A stretch of 64,000 nt of DNA, from the NCBI GenBank assembly GCA_037074705.1, contig CM073596.1:54154001-54218000 (forward strand), read 5' to 3'. Below the pieces are notes generated by a model, which saw only the letters and a list, made by a program, of their open reading frames with translations, ran no database searches and had not been told where the DNA came from. A program made the translations under genes and the position numbers. Position 1 is the first letter of the stretch. Each line of letters begins with the position of its first letter. Shown in pieces: positions 1-11,800 of the stretch. The DNA comes from Zhengitettix transpicula (taxonomy: Eukaryota > Arthropoda > Insecta > Orthoptera > Tetrigidae).

Positions 1-1180
1 TACCGTTCCTGCGCCGGTGTTTGCGCACGGTTTGCACCTAAGGGACGTCCGGCACAGTATTTAAAACACGTGTACCAACTTACACACAACTGGCGCCCAC
101 TTTCGATTTTATATTAAACTTTTAAGGTTGACTATCTCTCGTAGCTCCACAAATGGCGGAATATTCCGCTCATTAATACAGAAGACCATCGTCAGGCTGA
201 TTAAATATAAAACTCTAGTAACTGAGGATTCATTGTAAGCCACCAGGGCTCAAGCTAAGCCAATTACCGATTAATACAGATCAAAAAGTAAAGATCTTGA
301 AAACTAAAAATTAAAATGTCAGGGAAAGGATCTCTTCACTTCATCCTGAAATAATTTTCTTGTCCACTTGACTCAATTGTAAGACGGTTTTATCGTTCAA
401 ACTCACAGTTGTGACCTACTGTAAAAAAATGTGAGGTCGACGAATGGATGTGAACTGTGGAAGACTAAAATTTAAACCGTATACGATCGCTGATTGACGC
501 TGAGGACGAAAACATCATCAAGCCTAATCACGAACCGTAACCGTATTAGAATCAATCCGGTATTATCGAATACTATCTGCGTTAAATGACACCAAAAATT
601 AATTAACAGACTTTTGTACGTATGTGTGGGGAATGTAAAATACTTCAAAATTTCAGAGAGGAATTTCCAAAATTTATTTACGGCGATATCGTCCACAAGC
701 AACGCAATCATTAACGTCGCGAATTTAATGTTGTAGAATAAAATTTCCTGTGTAAGCGCCACTTAATCTACAGTCAGGAAATTGCACGAAGCGTCAGGTA
801 GACACTCATGCATGCTATTCCCGATGTGATGGAAAAACAAATTGCAAAGTAGGTGTAACGTAAGTCCGCTGTTAAAATATCGTCGACCCGAAGTCCCTTT
901 TCAAAGCCTTGATCTGCGAAAGAGACGAGGTCTGATCGCAATCCCTTACAAACGGGTGACATACTCCAGAATGTGAAGAAAAAAAATTGAAAGCAAACAA
1001 ACTGAAAATCGTCACTATCACAGAAGAAAAGAAAGTGGTTTTACTTTTAAACACAAGTCGAATAGAATCAAATTATTTTAAAATTAAATTATTGCAACAA
1101 AAACTATCGTTGGTACTCAGTAACTGACAAAATAGAGGAATAACATTATTACACGACTTCGAAGTACAATTCAACGGAAA
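1..1180. other. No gene recognised
   Basis: Short ORFs of 60-96 codons occur on the - strand but match nothing I know and lack coding composition. This part is presumably intron or upstream sequence of Corin. I see no exon with convincing splice sites and domain content. Confidence 0.4.
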
Positions 1181-1184
1181 ACAA

Positions 1185-3060
1185 ATATTTTCATAATTAA
1201 TAATAATAGCATTAAAAGTAGCATAATTAAGGAAATTTACTGTGATAAAATATTTGAGTAAATAATAATATGATTAACACCGACACGTTTTTCGGCCAAA
1301 GTTAAGGAATTTTCTATGGTAAGAATATTACAACACATAATAATATAATGATTAACGTCCAAGGTCATAATTAAGGAAATTTTCCACGAAAAAATATGTG
1401 AATGAATCATAACATTTCTTTTAACACAGACAGGTATTTCGGCCGTAATGAAGAGAATTTTCGTTGAAAAAATAAATAACAATATTTTGATTAACACGGA
1501 CAGGTCATTCATTCATAATAAAGTATAATAAAACATTATTTGAGTAAATAATAATAATAATATAATTAAACCCGAATTTTCGATCGAAAAAAATATTTTA
1601 ATAAATGACAATATTTTGATTATCATTAGATATTTCGGCCGTAATGAAGGGAATTTTCTTTGGAAAAAAAATATTTGATTTAATCATAAAATATTGATTA
1701 ACAAATCCAGGTCTTCGGTTTACAATTATGAGAATTTTCTGTAGAAAATAATATTTGAATAAATAGTAATATTGTAATTAACACAGAAAGGTCCTTGGCC
1801 CAATTTAGGAAATTTTCTATGCAAAAAAAAATCAATAAAGTAGAATCTTATGATTAATACAGACACGTGTTTCGGTCATTATGAAAAGAATTTTCTACGC
1901 AAAAAAAATAGAATAAATAATAAAATTAAGCTATAAATATATTCTGACTATTGAGAAAACTAATAAATAAAGAAACAAACATCAGGCAATGTTAAGTCAA
2001 AAAATAATAATTTATTGTTGTAAAATTAAACAACGTTTCATCTAACAAAATTTATATTATTGGTTATCTGTTAAATGTTTCTGAATAACGTTATTCTAAT
2101 CATTGTAATTGTTTTGTTCTTTTTGTAGTTAAAACGTGAACCTGATCAAGTGGAACGTCGTTTAATTTTACAATAATAAATTATTTCTTCTAACTTAAAA
2201 TTGACTGATGTTTATTTATTTAATAAAATTATTATTATAATAATATTTCGGCCATAATTAAGGGAATTTCCTATAGAACAAAATATTTGAATAAATGAGA
2301 ATATTATGATTAATACACAGGTCTTTGGCCCACATTGAAGGAAATATTCTATAGAAAACAAATTGAATAAATAATATTTTAAGATTAACACATGCAGGTA
2401 TATGGGTCATAATTAATAAAAAAAATATTTGAATAGACAATATTATTATGATTAACACCGAAAGGTCTTTCATTCATAATAAAGTATAATAAAACATTAT
2501 TTGAGTAAATAATAATAATATGATTAAAACCGTGAGGTCTGTAAGTCATAATTCAGGGAAGTTTCTATGGGAAAAAAATTATTAAATAATAATCTTTGCG
2601 AAATTATTAATTGTATATTTCAAAAAAGTATTCGCATGAATAACAATATTATTATTAACACCGACACGTCTTTCAGACATATTGAAGAAATTTTCTACGG
2701 AAAAAATATGTTAATAAATATGAAGATATCAAAGATCGAAGATTTTTCCCTGTGTGTATTCTGAGTGGGACAGATGTCGAAACATCGTGTCGTACGCTTA
2801 CTTCAACCCGGGTCGAAACCCAAGAACTATTTATCCAAATAAGAATATTATTATTATTATTAACACAGACAGAACTTTAAACATTAATGAACGAAATTTT
2901 CTTTGGAAAAATATTTGAATAAATAACAATAATATGATTAACACACAGATCTTTCAGTCATAATGCAGGGAATTTTTATCGAAAAGAAAATTGAAAGTAA
3001 TAATATTATTATTAACACCCGAGAGGCCTTTCGACCATCTTGAAGATCATATATGCATAA
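1185..3060. repeat. Degenerate tandem array, about 67-80 bp unit, ~17 units
   Basis: Units carry GATTAACACCGACAGGTCTTT, CGGCCATAATTAAGGAA, ATTTTCTATGG and an AT-rich run ending AATAATAATATTAT. Unit starts lie near 1273, 1351, 1420, 1491, 1558, 1618, 1692, 1777, 1851, 2308, 2384, 2451, 2522, 2652, 2857, 2935 and 3010. The segments at 1503-1558 and 2465-2520 are nearly identical, suggesting a higher-order duplication. A foldback element interrupts at 1938-2232 and a roughly 70 bp unrelated piece at about 2760-2835. Confidence 0.8.
1938..2232. mobile_element. Foldback element with hammerhead-like ends, inside the tandem array
   Basis: The left arm (about 1962-2044) and right arm (about 2147-2228) are imperfect inverted repeats sharing AATAAACATCAG, TTAAGT, AATAATTTATT and GTAAAATTAAAC. 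Both arms end inward with the AACGTTTC-type motif seen in other elements here. The middle (2045-2145) is homologous, but inverted, to 15690-15810. No coding capacity. Confidence 0.7.
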
Positions 3061-3782
3061 AAGTAATAAAATAAATAACGCACAATTATAGAGAGAGGCT
3101 GCACAATAATTTTTTTAATAATTTTATTTTATAACGGTTTTTGGATTTTTGGAGTGCCCTTAATTCAGTTTCACCTTAAGTAGTGATTTAATGGTGCTGA
3201 TTCCTTGTATTTATACGAGTATTTTACTCCTAAACGTTCTGGCACACAAAGTCGCAGCACAGGATCTAACTTTCGTCGCCACATTTAGATGGCCTTCATC
3301 AAAGGTGACGATAAATAGAATGTGGCTAGATCAGAGGTACGGAGAGTTGTTCTGTAACTGGGAGGCCAGGCTACTAAATTAGTGATAATTCTCTTGGCCG
3401 GGGAAACCGCAGCTGGCGTAGACATTTTCCCTTCCCCCATCCACCGTAGAATTCCTTTATCCGCAGATCCAACTTGGACGATTAATGGGCCTCCATTTCA
3501 ATACGGAGATCATATGGATTAATATTCTCTAGGACTATATTTACTACCTTCCGCCAGACGTATACAACACGAAAGATTACTTAAAGACGGTTTATTAGAA
3601 TACATGAAGATTTTAATTTTATTTAAACGTTACCTTGTTATCGTGCTTGGATTCCATCTTCGACGATCCACTGGGAATACCAGACGCCACAATGTAAATT
3701 ATAATTATCACAAAATCTACTTTAAATGAACCAATTTATATCTGGAAATTATTCTAATAAATAAAACAGAGTGTTTGTATGT

Positions 3783-3965
3783 ATGTTCCGCATACACATC
3801 TACACCCGTGGATTTCACAACATTTCCTTTCGAACCGCAAACAAGCACTGCCGGGATAAGACACGTCCAACGGCCTCAGGAATGGGGATGGACGGAGGTA
3901 GAAATTATTAAACATTGCTAAAACGGCCGATATTTGCGTCAGATAAATATTTTTCTGGATGTTTA
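3783..3965 (+). repeat. Dispersed repeat, copy 1 (shares blocks with 28350-28545)
   Basis: Shares CGCATACA, ATCTACACCCGT, TAAGACACG and CCGATATTTGCGTC plus ATAAATATTTTTC with the copy at 28350. It may be a LINE 3' UTR fragment; the autonomous parent is not visible. Confidence 0.6.
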
Positions 3966-4038
3966 TCTTTACAAATGTGTATCGAAACGGTGTTTTTAAA
4001 AATGTTTCTTATTGTTTATAAACAATAATTTTATTTTA

Positions 4039-5303
4039 CCACTGTGAACAAAAAGTAAGGTGAATTTATTTATAAAATATAAATTCTTTATTTATTCTTC
4101 CAAATCAATTTCATCCCCTTCAAAGTAATCCCCGTCCGATAAAACGCACTTTTTCCAGTCCTCGAAACAGTCAGAATAGTCTTTTTCCGGTATAGCCTTC
4201 AAGACCTTCTTCGATTCGGTTTTTATCTCCTCAGTCGACTCAAAACGGCGTCTCCGCATTGGCCTTTTGAGTTTGCTGAATAGCCAGAAGTCGCACGGAG
4301 CCAAATCAGGCGAATACGGTGGTTGCGGAACGATATGAGTCGAGTTTTTGGGGATAAAAAAGTCGCGAAGAACCAATACAGTATGACGTGGTGCATTATC
4401 GTGATGAAGGAACCAAGATTCCGGCCGTTTCAGACGAATAGCTTCACGCAAACGACGCATAACGCTCAAATAATATTCTTTGTTGACAGTTTGGCCCGGC
4501 GGAAGGAATTCATAGTGCACCACACCACGATAATCAAAGAAAACTGGCAACATGATCTTGATTTTCGGTCTTGCTTCACCTTTTGCACGATATTCGCTGG
4601 ATTGGTCAGTGGTTTCAGGGTCGTATGCGTAAATCCAAGTCTCGTCTCCAGTAATGATGCATTTGAAGTGGTCCTGATAGTCAGACAGCAAAGTTTCACA
4701 CACATCAACGTGACGCTTTTTTTTTTCAAAAAATTGAGCGATTTTGGCACCAATCGAGACTTGACGCGTTTGAGACACAAAACATTCTTCAAAATGGTTT
4801 GGGCTGAGCCAAATGATATTCCAACACTATCAGCGAGATCTCTAATTGTCCCTCGACGATTTTCAAGCACCAAATCTTTGATTTTTTTGACGTGGCCCTC
4901 GTCGGTAGACGTTGATGGTCGTCCAGAGCGCGGTTCGTCTTCAACGCGTTCTCGGCCCTCTTTGAACTCGTTGTACCACTTATAAACGTTTTATTGTGCC
5001 ATAGTTTGATCACCAAAGGCCTTCCGCAACATTTTCAACGAGTCCGCACAAGAATATTCGTTCAGCAAACAAAATTTGATGCAAGTTCTTTGCTCAACAA
5101 AATCACCCATTGCAAAAATCGAAAAATTCACTTTTGGTTGTTTACAAAAACACGTGTGACTCGGAGATAATTAAACCTTTTAACAAACAGACGCTTGGCA
5201 AATATTATAGACAGTCCTACCAACCTAGGAAAAATATTTACCTGCCTTCCTAATACCCGGGAGTTTTAAATGACAATTTCACCTTACTTTTTGATCACAG
5301 TGG
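4039..5303 (-). mobile_element. Near-complete mariner transposon
   Basis: Terminal inverted repeats begin CCACTGTGAACAAAA at 4039, with the matching end at 5303 (ATCACAGTGG), flanked by the TA duplications typical of mariner (4037-4038 and 5304-5305). The length of 1265 bp is normal for a mariner. It carries a damaged transposase on the - strand. It lies upstream of the first visible Corin exon. Confidence 0.93.
4092..5110 (-). pseudogene. Mariner transposase, broken
   Basis: Starting from ATG at 5110, the frame carries a helix-turn-helix N-terminal region with RSGRPSTSTDEGHVKKIKDL, then the catalytic domain with ITGDETW, HHDNAPRHT and YSPDLAPCDFWLF. The three catalytic aspartates are present; I count 35 residues between the second and third, against 34 usual for mariner. 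Two lesions are visible: an in-frame TAA near 4992 (after QTMAQ) and a frameshift in the poly-A run (poly-T on +) at about 4719-4730. The C-terminal 228 codons are open to the stop at 4092. It cannot encode an active enzyme as it stands. Confidence 0.9.
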
Positions 5304-8300
5304 TATATAATAAAAACAGAAATTAATAAATTTCAGTGTACAATAAAAGCAAATAATTTTCTTTAAAAATTCAACCAACCTTTTAATTGTACTGAAACAT
5401 CAAAAAATAATCAAATACGATTTTTAGACATACTTTAACTCCTATTGTAAACTGCAAATTATTAAAATTTTAATGTAGCATTTTATTGACAAGTTGATTA
5501 AATTTTTAGTAGCAAACTATTGGCCACATTTAGTTATTGTATGTTTTTATGAAGAGTCAAATCTTGTTCAATTTTAAAAAACAAAATAAATAAATGTCTC
5601 GTGAACGTTAAAGAAGTTACACACTGTTTTACAGTCCGAATAATAATTGCGCACAATTAGAATATTGGGTTTAGGTGAATGAGAATCATTATAAACTATG
5701 AACATTACTTAAATTAGCGTTTTTAAATTTCGAAGTAATCGTCGTCACAAATTATAAAATTTAAAATAACTGTGTGAATTATATTTTTTTTAAAATAAAA
5801 AGCCTCTACAGTTTTCACTTTTGGGTCACTAAATCCATGTAAGTTTATAGATAAATTATTTCTGGTGTAAAATATGTTAAGATATGATCAACTCAGAGTT
5901 TTATAAAATATTAGCATTAATAAAAAATAATACACTATTAAGGTTAAATTATTACTTCGATGTTTTTAACAGTCACAATTTATAACAATATATATATATA
6001 TATATAACAATTTTATAATATTTATAGGATGCTTATGGCAAAAGTTACAGATAATTTGAAAACTTAAATAATTAGGAAAATTATGAATTCGTTTTCTTGA
6101 TGTAAAGGGTGACTGATAAGGACATTAGGGATGTATGGCAAAGAAAACGTATATCAGTTATAATAAATTTAAAAACTCGAAGAAAATTCATAATAAAAGT
6201 TATATATGTATATACCTTAATATTAACAAACTTTTTTTCCATTAAAAATGTTATAAACACTTTCAAAATCAAAATATTGCAGATTACAAGAATAAAACCA
6301 AAAAGTTCTCCTAAGTTCGGTTAAAAAAATATAAAAAGAAGGTTTCGGCCTCTGACGAATCATAGGCAACATCTGGAATCAATAAAATGTATACATCAGT
6401 AAAGAACAATTGTATAAATAAAATAATTGCTTAGGGACCTTTTAAAACATATTAAAAGAAAAACCTAATTATTGTCTTATAAGCGTAGGGAGAAATAAGG
6501 GACCAAAATAGTGCCCAGTACTCAAGGAAAATCCATCTTTACTCTTCTAGGCGGCGCGGAGTATCTTTTTCGCGACGGAAGTGACGTCACGGCCTACCAC
6601 GATCATATGATTCAATTTTTGATACCATAAGATTACTAAATAAATGGCGAAGAAAACGTGTTGTAAAATTATGAAACTTTTAATGCAAAGATTGTTGGCA
6701 GTGATGCTATATTGGACAGACCAAACTTTCTTTAAAATCCAGTAATATTTGCAATTTAAAAAATAAATCTTTCAGCCACGAGTCAGGAAAAACTTAATTA
6801 AGTAATTGGCAAAATATACGTTAGTCAGGACTTCTTGAGGTATATAATTGACTTCGAGTATTACAGATTATGTTTATCCATTGAGAAATTCTTATAAAAA
6901 ACTTATGTTATATAAATAAATTGTGAGTATGATGTCAAAGGTTTTCTCTTTCTGCGATACCGAGAATTGTGTCCTGACTCTCCATAGAACTAATATTAAG
7001 TTTATTATTTCAAGCTTGTATTAATATTCGTCCTTTCATTATTCATCAAAGAGGCAGCTCTTTCTCTCGCCTTCCAATTTGTCTTTTTCCGCCTGGTTGG
7101 CTTCCTTTCTCTCTGTGTCTTTTTGAAGGGACATAAATAGCAACTTTTTCAGTCAACAGACTTATAATAATCCAGATCCTAATACTCTTACAAAAATATA
7201 TTATTTTAAATAACAAAATAGGACACACAGCATGAGATATTTGAGAGTATTTTTCCTGCAAACTCCGTTTCACAGAGTTCCACAACAACAACAAAAAACG
7301 TCAAAATTCAGCTTAAAGTTTCTAGACACGATAAATCCTCGATCCTCTTACAAAAGCTTCATACGGACTTAGAGAACATTTCTTTTACGTTATAAAAGTT
7401 TTACTACCCCCGTTATAGTGTTTCGTTTCATTACATCATTGATTATTTTAACAATAAATAATATTATGGAGTTATTTGTCTCTACTTCAGTACGACTCGT
7501 TTAAACGTGCATTAGTATGGCAGACCACAAAAAGTTAAAATTCTGGGAGTCAGGGACTTTTCGCGGACGAATGCATCATCTAGGACAATGAACATTAATG
7601 TTAAGGAAGACCTTGATAAGGTCAAAAGCTGGGATAAAGAAATTAAAACGGTAACGAATGCCAAAATAGGCAGCACTGTCCTGTTTATAAGGTAAAATAA
7701 ATTAGACCGAATGTACTCAAAGACAGGCGAGATATTAAGTTACGAGCTCCAAATATCTAAAAATATTGGTTAGGAGGAACAGATTAATTTCGTCACCCGA
7801 AAAGCGTGATATTATTTACATTTCATAATGAGGAACTTAATAAAGGAGAGCTCAAAATCTAACGAGGGGGCATAATTAAATTTAGAGTAGACCAATTTTG
7901 GAATAGGGGTGGGAACGTGTTGAGGATAACTTTGTAATAGCACGGAACGAGATAAGGGAACAATTAAGTTCGGGAGATTTTTAGAGCAAATGAGTAGAAT
8001 AGAGCGAAACTTATGTGGACCAAGGAACCCTGGATTGGAATAAGCTCCAGAATTCAAAAGCCCAGTTAAATCGGTGACCATCAGTTTAAAATAAAATTCC
8101 GGTAACAGAAGCCGTAAGGCAAAGGGTTTCAGCTTAGCAAATCAAGGGATACGATTATAAATAAACTCAGACAATGTAAAAAGTTGCCCCCGGGCCCACA
8201 AAGCACATATTACGGGACGCAGAAAGAACACCAAATATGGTAATACCGTCGGAGACCATGGGCCAATCAGAGCGCGGTGCACAAACAACGCGTCACGAGA

Positions 8301-8671
8301 ATTTTCATTCCTAAATATGACGATTAACAACTGGAATTTTTCTGTGGGAATGCAAAATTTAGGTTGAATCAAATTAATTAAAATAATAATTCAATCCTGT
8401 GACGTGTTCAACCATGATTTTTTTTCAGGGTACAAACATTCTAAGAACAATGTTTTATTATTGTGAGTCTAAGCTATATTATAAGTAATGCCATCATTTA
8501 TATGCCAATGGGACTACTGTAGATAGTTAAAATAACTCTACTTGTCGACCACAGCCGAGACTGGGACTGACGTGAACATTTAGGTTAAAGTCTGGCTATC
8601 CCTATTTGAAATTCTGTTTCACCGGTTCCCTCATATCATTCGGAGTGCCAATGTTCTCTGTTTGTCCACAG
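5304..8671. other. AT-rich DNA, no gene recognised
   Basis: Contains an (AT)n run at 5990-6008 and short non-coding frames. A slightly GC-richer segment at about 6535-6605 has a CRE-like TGACGTCA. Another at 8165-8310 has CCAATCAG. Neither is tied to a transcript here. Unassigned. Confidence 0.35.
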
Positions 8672-8873
8672 GTCTTCCCGTGCTGGGAGCCTGGCGGTGC
8701 TGCCAGGTCCTCACGAAAGGGCCCTTCTGGACCTTCTTCTGGTGAGGGAGCAACATCTGCTGATGCAGGCCCCGTCCTCTCGCCTGCCACAGCCGTCGCT
8801 CTCCCTGCACTCTCGAAGACACTCTGCTCACTGCTGTCCTTCGGACCACGACGACATGCCATCGCAGAGCTTG
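8672..8873 (+). CDS. Corin: Corin exon 1 of the visible set (cytoplasmic)
   Basis: The acceptor is ...tgtccacag and the donor is TTG|GTAACT. One base completes a codon from an earlier exon, then 67 codons run to phase 0, matching the phase-0 start of the next exon. The peptide is rich in Leu, Ser, His and Arg with no recognised domain. The exon stands out as GC-rich in AT-rich surroundings. It is supported by splice sites, phase and composition only, so it is less certain than later exons. The start codon must lie further upstream. Confidence 0.62.
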
Positions 8874-11800
8874 GTAACTACGCTCAAATGCTACTCAAAC
8901 ATTTCCGCGCAACCACCAGAAGCGACACTCACCGTCACGGATTACCGGTCATTCCTCAACCATAATTCCTCTCCACCAAAATCGAAGTTAATTTTAAATT
9001 ATTGACGAATGTAACCTTAGGATCTTAAGTAAGTTCTTACGAGAAAATTCTCCGAAATATATGGTAGAAGCCAGAACATTTTAAATGCAAACTTGCCTTC
9101 CACCAAGTAACTTTATGTTTCTATACACGTCAACTCAACGATTGATCCGCTGTGAAATGATAGTAATATAAACATTCACATAATTCAATCCCGCAGCATT
9201 TTTATCCATCTTCCTAATTTATAGGAATATAACATCTAATTAAATATTTATGAGACTCGTTTTTAATGGATCAATAATTAAAACCAAAGAGTTTTCACAA
9301 AATCAATCCATAATAGATAAATTACTGGAGTGATTTTGGACATCGATGATGCTCGAGATAGCTGACAGATTGGTTAAGAAATCACCATTTATTCCCCTCA
9401 TGCGAGTTCTGTGAGTAGGTCACATTTGGTTGGTGGGTAAGAAACGACGACTAATACGACAGTGGAAAATTGTATAATCAAATATTATTAAAAGAATCCA
9501 AACGTTTTCTCAACCTAAATCATCTGCAGTCCGTCATCGAAAACAGCAAAACGTGTAATGCTATAGATAAGCGATTAAAATAATTCCAGACAGATAAAAA
9601 ATGTCGCTCGTTAACTCATTAATTCAAACGTGGGTTTTATTGGTATTATAGTAACCAATAGTTCTCCCTTATTCCAGACTCTTGGTGTATGACATCACCA
9701 GATCCATCACAACTAAATTAGTTTCTTGGTCTGTTACAATGCCGCGTAACGTATTTCTCTTTCTCCAGGTACCGTCTCAGCCTCCGCCACCATTACCCCT
9801 GAGACCACCCGCGGTTCCTGAGCGTTCCAAGCCAGGTCCGCCACCGCCGCTGTCCAGTATGCGCTACAACGCCGCCAGTCTCTACCAGACTCTGCAGTCT
9901 CAGGCAGGCATCAGCCTTCAGCAGCAGAAGCCTCTACAACCGCCGTTACCTCCTCCCTACGTCAACAAACATCCGAAGCTACCACAGACCCTCGCCAACA
10001 ACCTCAACGCGCCGATGTCCCTCAAACAGAAATCTATGATAAGCGAAAAGATGCCCGCCCAGTTACAAAGTCACCAGCACCAACTGCAGCAGAAGTACCA
10101 GGTGGCACAACAGTTGCTCCAGCAGCATCAGCAACAGGCCCATCAGCAGCAGCTTCAGCAACAGTCACATCAGCATCCACAACATCAGCAGCCGCAACAG
10201 TCGCATCAGCACCAGTATCCGCAACAGCAGCAGCTGCAGCAGCAGCAACATCATCAACATCAGCAGCAGCAACAACATCAGTTTTCGCAGACTTTGAGCA
10301 AACAGTCACAAATAGCATATCATCATGCGATGCAACTGAAGCAAAATATTCCCTCTCACGGATTGAACCAGTTGAATCAACAACAACATCAGTTGAATCA
10401 ACAGCACCCTAAATCCCTAGCTTCGGTCGATCATCAAACTCAATCACAGCCGACAGTTTCAATGATGCATCATCACACGTCGCGCTCACAGAACAACTCA
10501 GGAAATAGCTCAGAGTCGTCGAGTCCAGCCCACCGCTTACCTCAGACGGCACAGTACGTACAACAGCAGCAGCAGCAACAACAGAGTCATCAACAACAAC
10601 AGAGTCATCAACAACAACAGCAGCAGGTCCAGCAGCAACCACAGCCACAGCCTTTACCTGCCACGACGACACAGAGCGGCGCCACCCCCGCAGTCAAGAT
10701 GTCCGTGCGCCAGGACTCCAACGTGTCCAGCGACAGCTTCAGCCAGAACTCGTCGCCCAGCTACACCACTAAGTCCATGGAGACGCCGCTGCTGTCGCAC
10801 CACGCCTCGCGTTCCCAGGCCGGACAGTACCCTCCGCACCTGGCCGGGGGAGCGGGAAAGGCGTCGGCAGCGGCGTCGGGAGGGCCGGGGGACTGCAGTG
10901 GTGTCGTCGCCAACAACGGGAACGCAGCGCTCACCAAAAGCATCTCAACCCCCGCCTCTCTGCAGACCATCGTGCGCTTCCACAACGGATCCAACATGTC
11001 GCTCCACCACAGGGTAAGTCCCCTGACTTCTCCAACAGCATTTTCATGGTCAGAACTAAGAAGTATGCAATACATCCTTGAGAAAGGACTAATCTTATTT
11101 TAAATGGCACAATAAAATTACTGATATTTTTTAAAACTTAATTTTTACACTTTCGACTTGCCTGCTTGCCTAAATAATCGGGAGTTATGAGAACAAAAAG
11201 AATAAAAACAAAGTTCAGACTTCTAAGTGATTCTGTAGTAAAAATTCAGAGATTTAATGCTAATCGTATCTTATTTGTTGTTGTGAAACAATAACGAGAA
11301 TATTATTCTTTAATTGTATCCATTATCTAAAATAGACGTTTAATTTAAAAATCGAACACAATTTTCAGCTACGTGGCTGAGTTCCGTAATTTTTAGATCA
11401 AAAATTTGCTTGTTTTCTTTTATTCTAGTAATTAAATGGTGTTGCAGTCTGGTCGATATAACAGAAGGCACAATTTTTAACAATTAATTTTATAAACGGC
11501 AATATGGTGATGAAATTTGTTGATCGAATTTTTTATGGCCTTTTAAAAAATTGGATAAAGGATTTTTATTTATAAAGATAATAAATATATATCACATTGT
11601 TTAAACAAATTGAGAAATTATGTATAGAGGAACCAAATAAGAAAGGGGGAAGAATAATAAAATTGTTAAGTCTGTTTTTTTTAAAACCGTATTGCATTAT
11701 AGTTCTATATATTGTTCTTAAACATTTATTTTTACCTCAAATGAATAATTCTTAGTTAATACAGTAATGATTTTCGTGTGTACAACTTAAATTAGTAAAG

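Noticed and set aside
4323..4985. A 220-codon + strand ORF
   Set aside because: It is antisense to the mariner transposase.
8155..8310. Promoter with TATAAATA and CCAATCAG
   Set aside because: The order and spacing do not suit transcription on either strand, and no first exon is visible.
8602..9005. Overlapping ORFs of 72-119 codons on both strands
   Set aside because: They are shadows of the predicted 8672-8873 exon; only one frame fits the splice sites and phase.
10034..11075. Ala/Val-rich - strand ORFs
   Set aside because: They are antisense readings of CAG/CAA tracts in the Corin exon.
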